Positions 55,280 to 64,000 of a stretch of 64,000 nt of DNA are shown piece by piece. The stretch comes from Mycobacterium simulans. Its GTDB lineage: Bacteria; Actinomycetota; Actinomycetes; Mycobacteriales; Mycobacteriaceae. The stretch lies in assembly GCF_900232995.1 (NCBI RefSeq), contig NZ_OCVX01000003.1:2765998-2829997 (forward strand), in the 5' to 3' direction. Made by a program: the position numbers and the translations under genes. A model generated the notes under the pieces. It was given only the letters and a program-made list of their open reading frames with translations. It was not told the DNA's origin and made no database searches. Each line of letters begins with the position of its first letter. The stretch's first letter is position 1.

Positions 55280-56191
55280 ATGCCCCGCACCGACGACGAC
55301 ACCTGGGATCTGGCGTCTAGCGTCGGCGTCACCGCGACCATTGTTGCCGCCGGGCGCGCGATGGCCACCAAGGATTCTCGCGGTTTGATCAACGATCCGT
55401 TCGCCGAACCTCTGGTCCGTGCGGTGGGGCTGGATTTCTTCACCAAGATGATGGACGGCGAACTCGACATGTCGACGATCGCGGACGTCGCACCGACAGT
55501 GGCGCAGGCGATGGTCGATGGAAACGCGGTCCGCACGAAGTACTTTGACGACTACGTCCTCAACGCCACCGACCGAGGGATTCGGCAAGTGGTGATCCTC
55601 GCTTCCGGGTTGGACGCCCGGGCCTACCGTCTGCCGTGGCCGACCGGGACAGTGGTGTACGAGATCGACCAACCACAAGTGATGGAGTTCAAGACGACGA
55701 CCATGGCCGAGCTGGGCGCCGAACCCGCCGCCACTCGGCGCGCCGTGCCCATCGACTTGCGTGCAGATTGGCTGACGGCATTGCAAGCCGCCGGGTTTGA
55801 CTCGGCAGCACCGACGGCGTGGCTGGCCGAGGGGTTACTGATTTATTTAAAGCCGGAGGCCCAGGACCGGCTGTTCGACAACATCACCGCACTCAGCGCG
55901 CCCGGGAGCATGGTAGCCACCGAATTCGTTACCAGTATCGTGGATTTCGGCGCCGAGCGAGCGCGGACCATATCCAGCGTGTTCCGTGGCCATGGCGTCG
56001 ACGTCGACTTGGCTTCGTTGCTTTACAGCGGCCAACGCAACCACGTCCTCGACTACCTCGGCGCCAAGGGCTGGCAGCTCGAAGGCGTGCCGCTAGCGGA
56101 ACTGTTCCGGCGCAGCGGCCTCAATGTGCCCACTCCAGACGACGACGACACCATCTTCATTAGCGGCGGCTTGACCGACCAGCCGCGGTGA
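55280..56191 (+). CDS. SAM-dependent methyltransferase, LCMT/TcmP-like family (copy 1)
   Basis: A 303-residue member of the large mycobacterial family of putative S-adenosylmethionine-dependent O-methyltransferases (leucine carboxyl methyltransferase fold; Rv0726c/Rv3399-like). Typical features: [20 protein letters not shown] at the start, the SAM-binding stretch [29 protein letters not shown] and [10 protein letters not shown]. Substrate is unknown for the family; O-methylation of polyketides or sugars is a guess. ATG 55280 matches the family start. The paralogue follows after 370 bp. Confidence 0.88.
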   Translation: MPRTDDDTWDLASSVGVTATIVAAGRAMATKDSRGLINDPFAEPLVRAVGLDFFTKMMDGELDMSTIADVAPTVAQAMVDGNAVRTKYFDDYVLNATDRGIRQVVILASGLDARAYRLPWPTGTVVYEIDQPQVMEFKTTTMAELGAEPAATRRAVPIDLRADWLTALQAAGFDSAAPTAWLAEGLLIYLKPEAQDRLFDNITALSAPGSMVATEFVTSIVDFGAERARTISSVFRGHGVDVDLASLLYSGQRNHVLDYLGAKGWQLEGVPLAELFRRSGLNVPTPDDDDTIFISGGLTDQPR

Positions 56192-56347
56192 CCGGACTTA
56201 ACCTACGTCCGCTCAAATGCGCCAGGAACGCGTTCACCGCATGCCGCTCATCCCCGTCGCTGTCGGCTAATTAATTAGGGTGAATAGTTTCACTAAACAC
56301 GGCGTTTGTATGCGATTCTCTGATCGTAGTTGTGCGAGATGGGATGC

Positions 56348-56545
56348 GTGCATCTCACGACGAAAGAACTGTCCGTGGCTGTGGACGACGACGGCGCCTG
56401 GCAGTTGTGCGGAACGGCGGAGGAAAAGGTTCGGATTGGTCAACGAATTCGTGGCGATGAGGACGTCGTGCGCATGTTGCGCCGGCCGGGCGAGCTGGCT
56501 GTGCCGGGCACCGAATCCGTCGTTGCGCGCGCCGAATGCGTCTAG
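56348..56545 (+). CDS. Possible 65-residue small protein upstream of the second methyltransferase
   Basis: GTG 56348 opens [18 protein letters not shown] and runs to VVARAECV with stop at 56545, 12 bp before the next gene. Codon choice is mycobacterial, and the acidic/basic pattern looks like a folded domain rather than a shadow. It may be co-transcribed with the methyltransferase. Unrecognised. Confidence 0.45.
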   Translation: MHLTTKELSVAVDDDGAWQLCGTAEEKVRIGQRIRGDEDVVRMLRRPGELAVPGTESVVARAECV

Positions 56546-56559
56546 AAGGGAGGATTGTG

Positions 56560-57483
56560 ATGCGTAGAGACGACGATTGCTGGGATTTGGCCAGCCATGT
56601 CGGCGCGACCGCAACGCTGGTGGCCGCGGGCCGCGCGAGGGCTACCAATTCGGCCGATCCGTTGATCGAGGACCGCTTCGCCGAGCCGTTGGTCCGCGCG
56701 GTGGGTATCGAATTCCTTATCAGATGGGCCACCGGAGAGCTCTGCGCGTCCGAGGTCGACGAGCCCGAAGCGGCCTGGGGTCTACAGCGAATGACCATCG
56801 AGTTGGTGGCCCGCACTCGCTACTTCGATCAGTTCCTTACGGACGCCACAGCCACCGGGATTCGGCAGGCGGTGATCCTGGCGTCCGGGCTCGACGCACG
56901 CGGCTACCGACTGCCGTGGCCGCCGGGCATGACGGTGTATGAGATCGATCAGCCGGACGTGCTGAAGTTCAAGGCCGAAACGTTGGCACAGCTGGGTGCC
57001 GAACCGACGGCGAATCTGCGGATGGTGCCGGCTGACCTGCGTCACGACTGGCCGGCCGCGCTGCTGCGTAGCGGATTCGAACCGGCGTTACCGACCGCCT
57101 GGATCGCCGAAGGACTGTTCGGCTATCTTCCCCCGGAAGCCCAGGATCGCTTGCTGGACAACGTCACCGATCTCAGCGCGCCGGCAAGCCGAATGGCCAT
57201 GGAGGCGTTCATGGGGTCGTCGGACCTGGACTCCGGGCGGGTCGAAGAAATCATCCGTAGTGCGACTCGCACCTGGCGTGACCATGGATTCCATCTAGAC
57301 ATCTGGTCGCTGAACTATTCCGGGGCCCGCAGCGAGGTTGCCGACTACCTCGACAACCACGGGTGGCGATCGGTGGGGACCACGGCCGCGCAGCTGCTGG
57401 CCGATCACGACCTGCCCCCGATGCCTGGCAATTACGTCGCGCCTTCCGACAAGCCCAGCTACTACATTTCGGTTCTTGCGTGA
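56560..57483 (+). CDS. SAM-dependent methyltransferase, LCMT/TcmP-like family (copy 2)
   Basis: A 307-residue paralogue of the preceding methyltransferase with the same motifs: [48 protein letters not shown] and [22 protein letters not shown] 56560 (or GTG 56557) is preceded by an AGGGAGG ribosome site, so the frame opening at 56536 is trimmed. Two copies next to each other suggest a local duplication, although they differ enough to have separate substrates. The glycosyltransferase fusion gene starts 27 bp later and may share the transcript. Confidence 0.87.
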   Translation: MRRDDDCWDLASHVGATATLVAAGRARATNSADPLIEDRFAEPLVRAVGIEFLIRWATGELCASEVDEPEAAWGLQRMTIELVARTRYFDQFLTDATATGIRQAVILASGLDARGYRLPWPPGMTVYEIDQPDVLKFKAETLAQLGAEPTANLRMVPADLRHDWPAALLRSGFEPALPTAWIAEGLFGYLPPEAQDRLLDNVTDLSAPASRMAMEAFMGSSDLDSGRVEEIIRSATRTWRDHGFHLDIWSLNYSGARSEVADYLDNHGWRSVGTTAAQLLADHDLPPMPGNYVAPSDKPSYYISVLA

Positions 57484-57509
57484 TCCACGCGACTTAGTGG
57501 ACACCCACG

Positions 57510-58730
57510 ATGCGGATTCTGGCGGTAACGCGTGCCCACAACGCCGGCGAGACTTTGGCTGATACCTTGGACTCGCTGGCCACCTTCAGCGACGACATCT
57601 ACGCGATCGACGACCGCAGCACCGACGACACCGCTGCGATTCTAGCGAACCACGCCGCGGTCACCAATGTTGTTCGCGCCCGGGCAGATCTGCCGTCCAC
57701 ACCATGGTTGATCCCCGAGTCCACCGGGCTGGAGCTGCTGTACCGGATGGCCGATTTCTGTCGCCCGGACTGGATGGTGATGGTCGACGCCGACTGGACT
57801 TTCCAGATCGACGTCGACATCCGTGAGGTGCTTACGCGCACACCGGACGACGTAGCGGCGCTGATGTGTCCGATGGTTTCCCGCTGGGATGATCCGGAAT
57901 ACCCGGACATGGTGCCGGTGATGGGCACCGCCGAGGCGCTGCGCGGGCCGTTTTGGCGTTGGTACCCGGACCTGTATGCGGGACCCAAGTTGCTGCACAA
58001 TACGCACTGGCCGGCCAACATCACCGATCACGGTCGGATAGGGCAGCTGGACGGAATCCGCTTGACGCACAACGGCTGGTCGACGCTGGAGGAACGGATC
58101 TCGCGAGTCAGGCACTACATGCGACTCGATCCGGATTTTCGGCACAACTTCGGTGTGGCCTATGATCGATCCCTGTTGTTCGGCTACGCACTCGACGAGG
58201 TCGGCCTCCTCACAGCGGACTACCAGCGGCGAGTGCGCGGCGACTTCGACTGGATCGAGCCGTGTGCACGGCTGCCGATCGAGGCGGAGCCACGCGCGAT
58301 TGGCCGCGGATACGGACCTCGCGTGGACGGTTTCCATCCGGGCGTCGACTTCGCCGCTGACCCCGGCAGCCCGATCTACGCCGTCATATCCGGAACTGTT
58401 TGCTGCGCAAGCGATGTCGACCACCTTTACTCGGTGATCATTTCGAACGGCGATACCGAAATCCGCTACGTGTTTCGGCCCGGTGACGACAGACAGATCG
58501 CAGTCGGTGATCGAATAAGCGCGGGAACCCGGATCGGCAGCCTCGGCGCGGAACACCAATCAACAGACGGTTACCTGCATTTTGAGACGTGGGTTCGGCG
58601 CGCGCACGTCAATCCGCTGCGCTATCTGGGCAACGTGGGGCTGCGGCCCTGGCCGCCGCCGGGGCGGCTACGCGCGGTATCGGGCACCTACCCGCCCGCC
58701 ACACCATGCACAATCACCGCCGACGAGTAA
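57510..58730 (+). CDS. Family 2 glycosyltransferase fused to a degenerate LytM/M23 domain
   Basis: A 406-residue two-part protein. Residues 1-230 are a GT-A glycosyltransferase-2-like domain ([30 protein letters not shown]; the metal-binding DxD as MVDADWTF). Residues 262-375 match the M23/LytM peptidase fold: [17 protein letters not shown], with Zn ligands His276 and Asp280, and YLHFETW with ligand His357. The two catalytic histidines of active M23 enzymes look replaced (Phe322 in YVFRPG; Tyr355 where HxH is expected). There is no signal peptide. ATG 57510 follows a weak site. It overlaps the convergent next gene by 17 bp. Confidence 0.72.
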   Translation: MRILAVTRAHNAGETLADTLDSLATFSDDIYAIDDRSTDDTAAILANHAAVTNVVRARADLPSTPWLIPESTGLELLYRMADFCRPDWMVMVDADWTFQIDVDIREVLTRTPDDVAALMCPMVSRWDDPEYPDMVPVMGTAEALRGPFWRWYPDLYAGPKLLHNTHWPANITDHGRIGQLDGIRLTHNGWSTLEERISRVRHYMRLDPDFRHNFGVAYDRSLLFGYALDEVGLLTADYQRRVRGDFDWIEPCARLPIEAEPRAIGRGYGPRVDGFHPGVDFAADPGSPIYAVISGTVCCASDVDHLYSVIISNGDTEIRYVFRPGDDRQIAVGDRISAGTRIGSLGAEHQSTDGYLHFETWVRRAHVNPLRYLGNVGLRPWPPPGRLRAVSGTYPPATPCTITADE

Positions 58731-59832
58731 TCTTGGGCGACCTCAGCGCGGCGCGTTGCGCTGTTCGTTGGCGAGCCTCGACCCGTTCCAGCAGACTGCG
58801 GCCGGCCCGGATCGTCGAGCGGACCTCCTGCAGCAGCTTGGCGGGATGCTGCAGATCCATGTCGTGCAGTCCTTCGTAGCGGTCGATACCGAAGCCCACC
58901 GTCTCGATACCAATTCCGAACGGCAGGGTCAGAGTTCGCAGCGCGTCAAAGTTCTGATAGGGGACGAACGGCTGGCCGGTCACCAGTAGACAACTCGATT
59001 GCCGCATATCCAGTGTCCGCGCGGTAAAGGTGAAGGTATCCGCGGAGGTGGCGCGGCGGTTGTTTGGGTCCGGCGACGGTGCTTCGATCAGAGTGATGGG
59101 CAGCCCGAGGTCATTGCTGTCTTTGCCGAAGCGCCAGACCATCTCGCCCCGATGCGGGCCGCCGACCCGCTGCCGCCCATGCCGTACCACTTCGCGAGTA
59201 TCCATCCCGAACGCGTCGGCCGCGGCGGCCGCCAGGAGATCGAATTCGGTACGCGCGCCTGGCGCGCAGGACGCGACTGCGTCGTCTTCGGACGGCAACA
59301 GCCGCCGAGAAGCGGCGGCCAGCACGATATGACCGACGCGATTCTTCACAGCCAGGTCCCGCGCCCACCGGGCCCGAAGCATGTTCGAGTAACGTCCGGT
59401 GCCGATCACCAGCATGTAGTCGAATGTTGTCTCAGTGGGCCATGATTCATCTGTAAGGCCCAGCTGTTGCGCCAGCGTCGTGATCGTGTGCAGTTGCCCG
59501 TCCGATAAGTCCAGACGTGGGATCATCCACCGTGCCCCGCCGTCGGCGTCTTGGCACCGCACCTGCTCCCCGCTCCGACGTGCCCTCGTCCGCCCCCGGT
59601 AATCCCATACCCCGCTGAACTCGTCCAGGGAGGCCAACCGGGCTGCCAGATTGTCGTGCCGCGGGAAAACTCCGCCGAACATCGCAACCAACTGCACCAG
59701 CGCGTCATGTGCACTCCACGCGTCGATCTCCCCGCGCAGCGACATCAAAAACTCTCCATTCAACTCGCCGCCACGCATCGACACCTCAGCCGGACCGTTC
59801 ACTTCTATTTCCTTGCTCCCTGAACGCGCCAC
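58714..59832 (-). CDS. Uncharacterised protein in sugar-modification cluster
   Basis: A 372-residue soluble protein (GTG 59832). I do not recognise a family. It has an N-terminal helical part ([23 protein letters not shown]). A Rossmann-like stretch follows: [19 protein letters not shown], then [18 protein letters not shown], which recalls DUF218/YdcF-like or nucleotide-binding folds without a clear match. The C-terminus is Arg-rich. No membrane helix or signal is seen. Its neighbours are a glycosyltransferase-LytM fusion and a sugar-nucleotide epimerase remnant, so a role in carbohydrate metabolism is possible but unproven. Confidence 0.6.
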   Translation of the reverse strand: MARSGSKEIEVNGPAEVSMRGGELNGEFLMSLRGEIDAWSAHDALVQLVAMFGGVFPRHDNLAARLASLDEFSGVWDYRGRTRARRSGEQVRCQDADGGARWMIPRLDLSDGQLHTITTLAQQLGLTDESWPTETTFDYMLVIGTGRYSNMLRARWARDLAVKNRVGHIVLAAASRRLLPSEDDAVASCAPGARTEFDLLAAAAADAFGMDTREVVRHGRQRVGGPHRGEMVWRFGKDSNDLGLPITLIEAPSPDPNNRRATSADTFTFTARTLDMRQSSCLLVTGQPFVPYQNFDALRTLTLPFGIGIETVGFGIDRYEGLHDMDLQHPAKLLQEVRSTIRAGRSLLERVEARQRTAQRAALRSPKITRRR

Positions 59833-59926
59833 AACGCCCGCCGCTTGTGGAATGCAACCTTTGACAGCCTAACGGCGGCGAACCGGGCCAAGACGCGCTT
59901 TTCCGCCAGGCCCGTAATCGCGGGGA

Positions 59927-60597
59927 TCACCGGGGAGACAAGACGCCGCTGAACCCGTCTTGTTCGTAGGCGTATTGCGGCTGATCCTTCGCCCAGTGGA
60001 TATAGCGGTCGATGCCATCCCAGATATCGACTTCGGGCCTGAATCCGATGCTCTTTGCGAGATCGATGTTGGCCGGGAAGCGCGCGACTTCGCCGGCGCG
60101 TGCTTCGCGACGCGCGATTTTGGCGTCGAACTTTCCGGCGATGTACTCGACGATGTCCTTCACCCGGGTGTTTTTGCCGCTCGCGAAATTGATCGCCTGT
60201 CCGCGAAGCGCGGTGTTTTGCAATACCAGGTTGTACGCATTGACGATATCGCTTACGTACAGATAGTCGCGTGTTGCCGAACCGTCGCCGAAGATCGTGA
60301 GGTTTTCACCGTTGATGGCCTGACGGACGAGTCGTGGAATCAGCGCACCGAATCGCCCGGTTTTCTGGCGTACCCCGAAGATGTTGAATGGCCGAACAAT
60401 CGTGACGTCAAGACCATAGGAGCGGTAGTAGGAGTAGCACAACCGATCGGCCGCCGCCTTGGAGGCGCCGTCGGGGCTGTTCGGTTTCAGCTCCGCTCTC
60501 TCGTCAAGAAGCTCGCCCTCCTTCAGATTGTGTCCGTCGCCGTACACTTCGCAGGTTGACACGTAGATCAACCGGTTCTTGTAGCGCCGTACCGCCT
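59927..60597 (-). pseudogene. Sugar-nucleotide epimerase/dehydratase, 5'-truncated by IS630
   Basis: The C-terminal two thirds of an extended short-chain dehydrogenase of the dTDP-glucose dehydratase/UDP-sugar epimerase type: VSTCEVYGDGHN, then IVRPFNIFGVRQKTGRFG and FGDGSATRDYLYVSDIV. Reading begins abruptly at EAVRRYKNRLIYVST where IS630 ends (about 60597), so the NAD-binding N-terminus (about 110 residues) is lost. The active-site Tyr-x3-Lys is SPDGASK, Asp in place of Tyr. Without a start and cofactor site it should be inactive. The missing part is not elsewhere in the window. Confidence 0.8.
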
Positions 60598-61270
60598 CTA
60601 GTGTCCTGAGTCATTAATTCGTTTGCAGTAGTTGGCGACTGATTCGAGGATCTGGTCGGCGGTCTTGGTCCAGACGTAGGGCTTGGGATCGTCGTTCCAG
60701 TGCTCGATCCAGGCGCGGATGTCGGCGTTGAGTTGGCGGACTGAGGTGTGGGTGCCGCGGCGCAGTTTCTTGGTGGTCAGTTCGGCGAACCAGCGTTCGA
60801 CGAGGTTGAGCCACGATGAGCTGGTCGGGGTGAAGTGCAGGACGAACCGGGGATGGTTGGTCAGCCAGCGCTTCACCGCGGGCGTCTTGTGGGTGGAGGC
60901 GTTGTCGAGTACGACGTGGCAGTCCAGATCGTCGGGCACTTCGGCGTCGATCTTCTTCAGGAACGCCAGGAACTCCTGAGACCGGTGACGGGCATGCAGT
61001 GAGCCGATGACCTTGCCGGTGGCCAGATCCAACGCGGCGTACAGGCTGGAGGTGCCGTGGCGGACGTAGTCGTGAGTGGCTCGTGCGGGGGTGCCGGGCA
61101 GCATCGGAAACACCGGCGCGGTGCGGTTGAGCGCCTGGATCTGGGTCTTTTCGTCCACGCAGAGCACCATGGCCCGCTCGGGCGGATCGAGGTAGAGCCC
61201 GACGATGTCGCGGACCTTGGCCACGAACAGCGGATCTTTGGACAGCTTCCACGAATCCTGTTTGTGCGGA
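60598..61270 (-). mobile_element. IS630-family element, 5'-truncated transposase
   Basis: The C-terminal 220 or so residues of an IS630-type DDE transposase: first Asp in [15 protein letters not shown], second in [17 protein letters not shown], and the Glu in [18 protein letters not shown]. All three DDE residues are present. The helix-turn-helix N-terminus (about 130 residues) is missing; similarity starts at [14 protein letters not shown], right where PE_PGRS sequence ends (about 61270). The stop codon TAG coincides with the TA at 60599, the target dinucleotide of IS630 elements. It cannot transpose on its own. Confidence 0.82.
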
Positions 61271-61732
61271 GCCCGCCCCACCAGCCTGGCCAGCGGCACC
61301 AGCCGCGCCGCTGCCACCGCTGCCGAACAGCAGCCCGCCGTCGCCGCCAGCCCCACCGGGGACGGTTGCGTCGGCACCGTTGCCGATGATCGGCCGGCCG
61401 AATAATGCCTGGGTGGGCGCGTTGATCGCGCCGAGCAGGTGCTGCTCGGCGTTGGTCAGCTCGGTCGCCAGATAGGAGCCTGTCCCGGCATCCAACGCCT
61501 GCACGAACTGTTGGTGAAAGCTCATCGCCTCGGCGCTCACCGCCTGATATTCCTGACCGTGTAAGCCGAACAACGCCGCGATCTGGGCGGAGATCTCATC
61601 ACCGGCGGCGGGAAGCAGCGCCGTGGTCGCCCGCGCCGCCGCTTTGTTGGCCGCGCTCACAGCCGAACCGATGCGGGCCAAATCCTGAGAGGCCGCCGCG
61701 ATCAAATCCGGAGAGACCGCTACAAACGACAT
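60614..61732 (-). CDS. PE_PGRS gene truncated by IS630; chimeric reading frame
   Basis: ATG 61732 begins a standard PE domain ([19 protein letters not shown]; helix two ending [21 protein letters not shown]), then a PGRS-type linker with the GRPI motif ([13 protein letters not shown]) and the first Gly-Gly repeats ([18 protein letters not shown]). PE_PGRS sequence ends at about 61270; the frame continues for another 215 codons through the IS630 gene in the wrong phase, giving an Arg/Pro-rich tail. Only 61270-61732 is PE-derived. The PE domain could still be made and secreted. Confidence 0.7.
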   Translation of the reverse strand: MSFVAVSPDLIAAASQDLARIGSAVSAANKAAARATTALLPAAGDEISAQIAALFGLHGQEYQAVSAEAMSFHQQFVQALDAGTGSYLATELTNAEQHLLGAINAPTQALFGRPIIGNGADATVPGGAGGDGGLLFGSGGSGAAGAAGQAGGAGSAQTGFVEAVQRSAVRGQGPRHRRALPRSARAGHGALRGRKDPDPGAQPHRAGVSDAARHPRTSHSRLRPPRHLQPVRRVGSGHRQGHRLTACPSPVSGVPGVPEEDRRRSARRSGLPRRTRQRLHPQDARGEALADQPSPVRPALHPDQLIVAQPRRTLVRRTDHQETAPRHPHLSPPTQRRHPRLDRALERRSQALRLDQDRRPDPRISRQLLQTN

Positions 61733-61805
61733 CGAGCGACTCCCAACGTCCCACGGCGAGCGTGAAATATAGCGATCGCCTTACCGTCCGAACTGACCCG
61801 GGCAA

Positions 61806-61837
61806 GTATTGACATGTGTCTTGACATGTGTCAATAC
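61806..61837. promoter_or_regulatory. Strong double dyad upstream of the Rv1191-like gene
   Basis: GTATTGACA (61806-61814) is inverted as TGTCAATAC (61829-61837). Inside, TTGACATGTGTC-like units are repeated (starting 61810 and 61821), so two overlapping TTGACA/TGTCAA dyads are present. It lies 74 bp from the PE_PGRS start and about 114 bp from the hydrolase start, in the divergent region. It has the look of a TetR- or GntR-type operator. The protein that binds is not in the window. Confidence 0.55.
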
Positions 61838-61950
61838 GCATCATAGTCACTGGCTAGCTAGGACGTCTTTGTCTTTTGGCCGGGAGGCAAAATGTGTCGA
61901 GATAGCCAGCATCGGTGCTAACCGCCGTGAAACTCGGAGAGTTCACCAGA

Positions 61951-62904
61951 ATGTGCACCACAGCGTCCCTGCGTGCGATGCTCTCCGGCATGTCCGTAGC
62001 TATTGCCCGACCCAAGCTCGAAGGAAACATCGCCGTCGGCGACGACCGTCGGATCGGATTTGCCGAGTTCGGCGCCCCGCAGGGACGTGCGGTCTTCTGG
62101 CTGCACGGCACCCCCGGCGCGCGCCGGCAAATTCCGACCGAGGCCCGCGTCTACGCCGAACACCACAACGTCCGCCTGATCGGCGTCGACCGCCCCGGAA
62201 TCGGCTCCTCGACGCCGCACCAATACGAGACCATTTCCGCCTTCGCCGACGACCTGCGAACCATCGCGGACACGCTCGGGATCGACAAGATGGCGGTCGT
62301 CGGCCTATCAGGCGGCGGTCCGTACACCCTGGCCTGCGCCGCGGGCCTGCAAGACCGGGTGGTGGCGGCCGGTGTGCTCGGCGGCGTGGCACCGACGTGC
62401 GGTCCCGATGCGATCAGCGGCGGTCTGATGACCCTTGGTTTGCGGGTCGCGCCGCTACTTCGAATGGGAGGAAGTCCCCTGCGGCTCGGCGCGAGCATGC
62501 TGATCCGGGCGGCTCGCCCCGTCGCGTCGCCCGCGCTCGACGTATATGCGCTGCTCTCGCCCCAAGCCGACCGGCATCTGCTGGCCCGTCCCGAGTTCAA
62601 GGCCATGTTCCTCGACGACTTGCTCAATGGCAGCCGCAAGCAGCTGGCCGCCCCGTTCGCCGACGTCATCGCCTTTGCCCGCGACTGGGGATTTCGACTC
62701 GACGAGGTGAAAGTCCCGGTTCGCTGGTGGCACGGCGACCACGACCACATCATCCCGTTCTCCCACGGCGAGCACGTCGTTTCCCGGCTGCCCGACGCCG
62801 AGCTGTACCACTTGCCCGGCGAGAGTCATCTCGCCGGGCTGGGCCGCGGCGAGGAGATACTGGCCACCCTGATGAAGATTTGGGACAGCGACTTGCGCAA
62901 ATGA
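61951..62904 (+). CDS. Alpha/beta-hydrolase fold protein, Rv1191-like
   Basis: A 317-residue cytosolic hydrolase. Core motifs: oxyanion HGTPGARRQ, nucleophile elbow VVGLSGGGPYTLAC, Asp in WWHGDHDHIIPF and His in LPGESHLAGLG. ATG 61951 is chosen because a GGAGA site lies about ten bases upstream; ATG 61915 and ATG 61990 are alternatives, and the conserved sequence starts only at RPKLEGNIAVG. Position with the next two genes matches Rv1191-Rv1192-fadD36. The substrate is unknown; epoxide-hydrolase or esterase activity are both compatible. Confidence 0.85.
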   Translation: MCTTASLRAMLSGMSVAIARPKLEGNIAVGDDRRIGFAEFGAPQGRAVFWLHGTPGARRQIPTEARVYAEHHNVRLIGVDRPGIGSSTPHQYETISAFADDLRTIADTLGIDKMAVVGLSGGGPYTLACAAGLQDRVVAAGVLGGVAPTCGPDAISGGLMTLGLRVAPLLRMGGSPLRLGASMLIRAARPVASPALDVYALLSPQADRHLLARPEFKAMFLDDLLNGSRKQLAAPFADVIAFARDWGFRLDEVKVPVRWWHGDHDHIIPFSHGEHVVSRLPDAELYHLPGESHLAGLGRGEEILATLMKIWDSDLRK

Positions 62905-62984
62905 CCCGTTTGTGACCAGGCTCGCATAACTGGCCCTGAGCTGCGTGTGTCGCTATTTGTGACCACTGGCCGCCGCGATATGAC

Positions 62985-63824
62985 ATGCTGATGCGCGTGT
63001 CAGAGCTTGTTGATCGTCCATCCGAACCCCCCGCATGGTTTCTCTACCTGACCGACATACCGCGGGCCGGGATCGAGTACGGGCAATTGCTCAGCGTGCT
63101 CCCGCTGCAGCGGGTGCTACCGGTTGGTGACGGGCATCCGGTCCTGGTGCTGCCCGGCCTGCTGGCTGGTGACGGTTCCACCTGGATACTGCGGCGGATA
63201 TTGCGCCGCCTCGGGTATCGGGCATATGGCTGGGGGCTCGGCCGCAACATCGGCCCCACTGCCAAAGCGGTGGACGGGATGACCGACCTCCTCGACAAGC
63301 TGCACACCCGATACGACTCTCCGGTCAGCCTGATCGGCTGGAGCCTGGGCGGCATTTTCGCGCGGAATCTGGCCCGCAATTATCCGTCGGCGGTGCGCCA
63401 GGTGATCACGCTCGGCAGCCCGTTTGGCATGCGGGACGGCAGCGAATCGCGTTCCACGTGGAGTTTCAACCGCTACGCACACCTGCACGCCGAGCGGCAC
63501 GAGTTGCCGCTGGAATCGGAAAGCCAAGCCCTGCCGGTGCCGACCAGCGCGATCTATTCGCGCCTCGACGGCATGGTCGCTTGGCAGACGTGTATGAACC
63601 CGGCAGCCGAGCGCGCGGAAAATATCGCGGTGCGGAGCAGTCACATCGGTTACGGCCACAATCCGCCCGTGGTTTGGGCAATCGCAGACCGGCTGGCGCA
63701 GCCACAGGGCGAATGGGCGCCGTTCCAGGCGCCAGCGGTGCTGCGGCCATTTTTCCCGCGGCCGGACACGCCGCCACGGCGGGACGCGGCCGACACTATG
63801 CGGTTGCGACGCAACCCAGCCTGA
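62985..63824 (+). CDS. Alpha/beta-hydrolase (lipase-like), Rv1192-like
   Basis: A 279-residue protein of the lipase/PGAP1-like alpha/beta-hydrolase type. Motifs: VLVLPGLLAGDGSTWILRR at the oxyanion strand, nucleophile SLIGWSLGGIFARNLA, and a likely catalytic His in SSHIGYGHNP. No signal peptide. ATG 62985, ATG 62991 and GTG 62997 are all possible starts, the last closest to the conserved part. It matches Rv1192 in synteny and precedes fadD36 by 39 bp. Lipid ester hydrolysis is inferred from the fold only. Confidence 0.83.
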   Translation: MLMRVSELVDRPSEPPAWFLYLTDIPRAGIEYGQLLSVLPLQRVLPVGDGHPVLVLPGLLAGDGSTWILRRILRRLGYRAYGWGLGRNIGPTAKAVDGMTDLLDKLHTRYDSPVSLIGWSLGGIFARNLARNYPSAVRQVITLGSPFGMRDGSESRSTWSFNRYAHLHAERHELPLESESQALPVPTSAIYSRLDGMVAWQTCMNPAAERAENIAVRSSHIGYGHNPPVVWAIADRLAQPQGEWAPFQAPAVLRPFFPRPDTPPRRDAADTMRLRRNPA

Positions 63825-63863
63825 CGCGACAGGTCCATCGGGGACGCAGGTAGCCTGCCTCAC

Positions 63864-64000
63864 GTGCTGCTGGCTTCGCTGAATCCCTCGGTCGTCAACA
63901 CCAACGACATCTCCGACGCGGTGCGCATCGACGGCGCCGCGCTGAGCCGCAGCGACCTCGTCGGTGCGGCAACCTCAGTGGCCGAACGGGTCGCCGGCGC
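63864..64000 (+). CDS. fadD36: Fatty-acyl-CoA ligase FadD36, 5' end (partial at window edge)
   Basis: GTG 63864 opens VLLASLNPSVVNTNDISDA and continues to the window end as VAERVAG. The peptide VRIDGAALSRSDLVGAATS matches the start of FadD36 (Rv1193), an acyl-CoA ligase that handles propionate-type or fatty substrates. Only 45 codons are visible, so motifs of the adenylation domain lie outside. It follows the Rv1192-like gene as in M. tuberculosis. Confidence 0.8.
   Translation, partial: MLLASLNPSVVNTNDISDAVRIDGAALSRSDLVGAATSVAERVAG

Overview
The window is high-GC chromosomal DNA of a slow-growing Mycobacterium related to the M. tuberculosis complex. Gene order from base 1 to about 48 kb follows the H37Rv interval Rv1157c-Rv1185c. 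The right edge returns to the Rv1191-Rv1192-fadD36 (Rv1193) order. PE and PPE genes, MSMEG-type coenzymes (mycothiol, F420) and mycobacterial lipid genes support this. H37Rv comparisons are from memory, not from a search, and I do not name a species.

Layout. 0-6.7 kb: two Ala/Pro-rich secreted proteins, pimE, an inserted two-gene hydrolase operon, phhB and mutT2. 6.7-13.5 kb: narGHJI respiratory nitrate reductase. 13.5-22.5 kb: typA, lpqW, a PE protein with a repeat tail, a TetR regulator, a PPE remnant, mshB, a small membrane protein and a PE12-like gene. 22.7-30.5 kb: fbiC (F420), a VapBC-type module, TB8.4, fadH, fdxC and dapC. 30.5-34.2 kb: a KimA-like permease and a LipM-like esterase. 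34.5-48.1 kb: a complete polyacyltrehalose-type locus (one unsplit MAS-like PKS, papA3, mmpL10, chp2, fadD21).

48.2-61.7 kb is an accessory stretch where H37Rv would carry Rv1186c-Rv1190. It begins with a sulfate-activation and sulfotransferase operon (stf0, cysD, cysNC) transcribed toward the lipid locus. It then becomes a patchwork: a frameshifted small membrane protein, four 22-bp iterons, a decayed antitoxin gene, a signal-less copy of the 2.8 kb serine hydrolase, two LCMT-type methyltransferases, a glycosyltransferase fused to a degenerate LytM domain, an uncharacterised protein, a truncated sugar-nucleotide epimerase, a 5'-truncated IS630 element and a truncated PE_PGRS gene. Two core alpha/beta hydrolases and the start of fadD36 close the window.

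How it works together. The PKS makes methyl-branched acyl chains, FadD21 activates the starter acid, PapA3 and Chp2 acylate trehalose, and MmpL10 exports the product. Here the enzymes that make PAPS and sulfate trehalose sit directly beside that machinery, raising the possibility of a sulfated polyacyltrehalose. Other items worth checking are the LytM fusion, the iteron array, the non-canonical mmpL10 start and the IS-scrambled junction.
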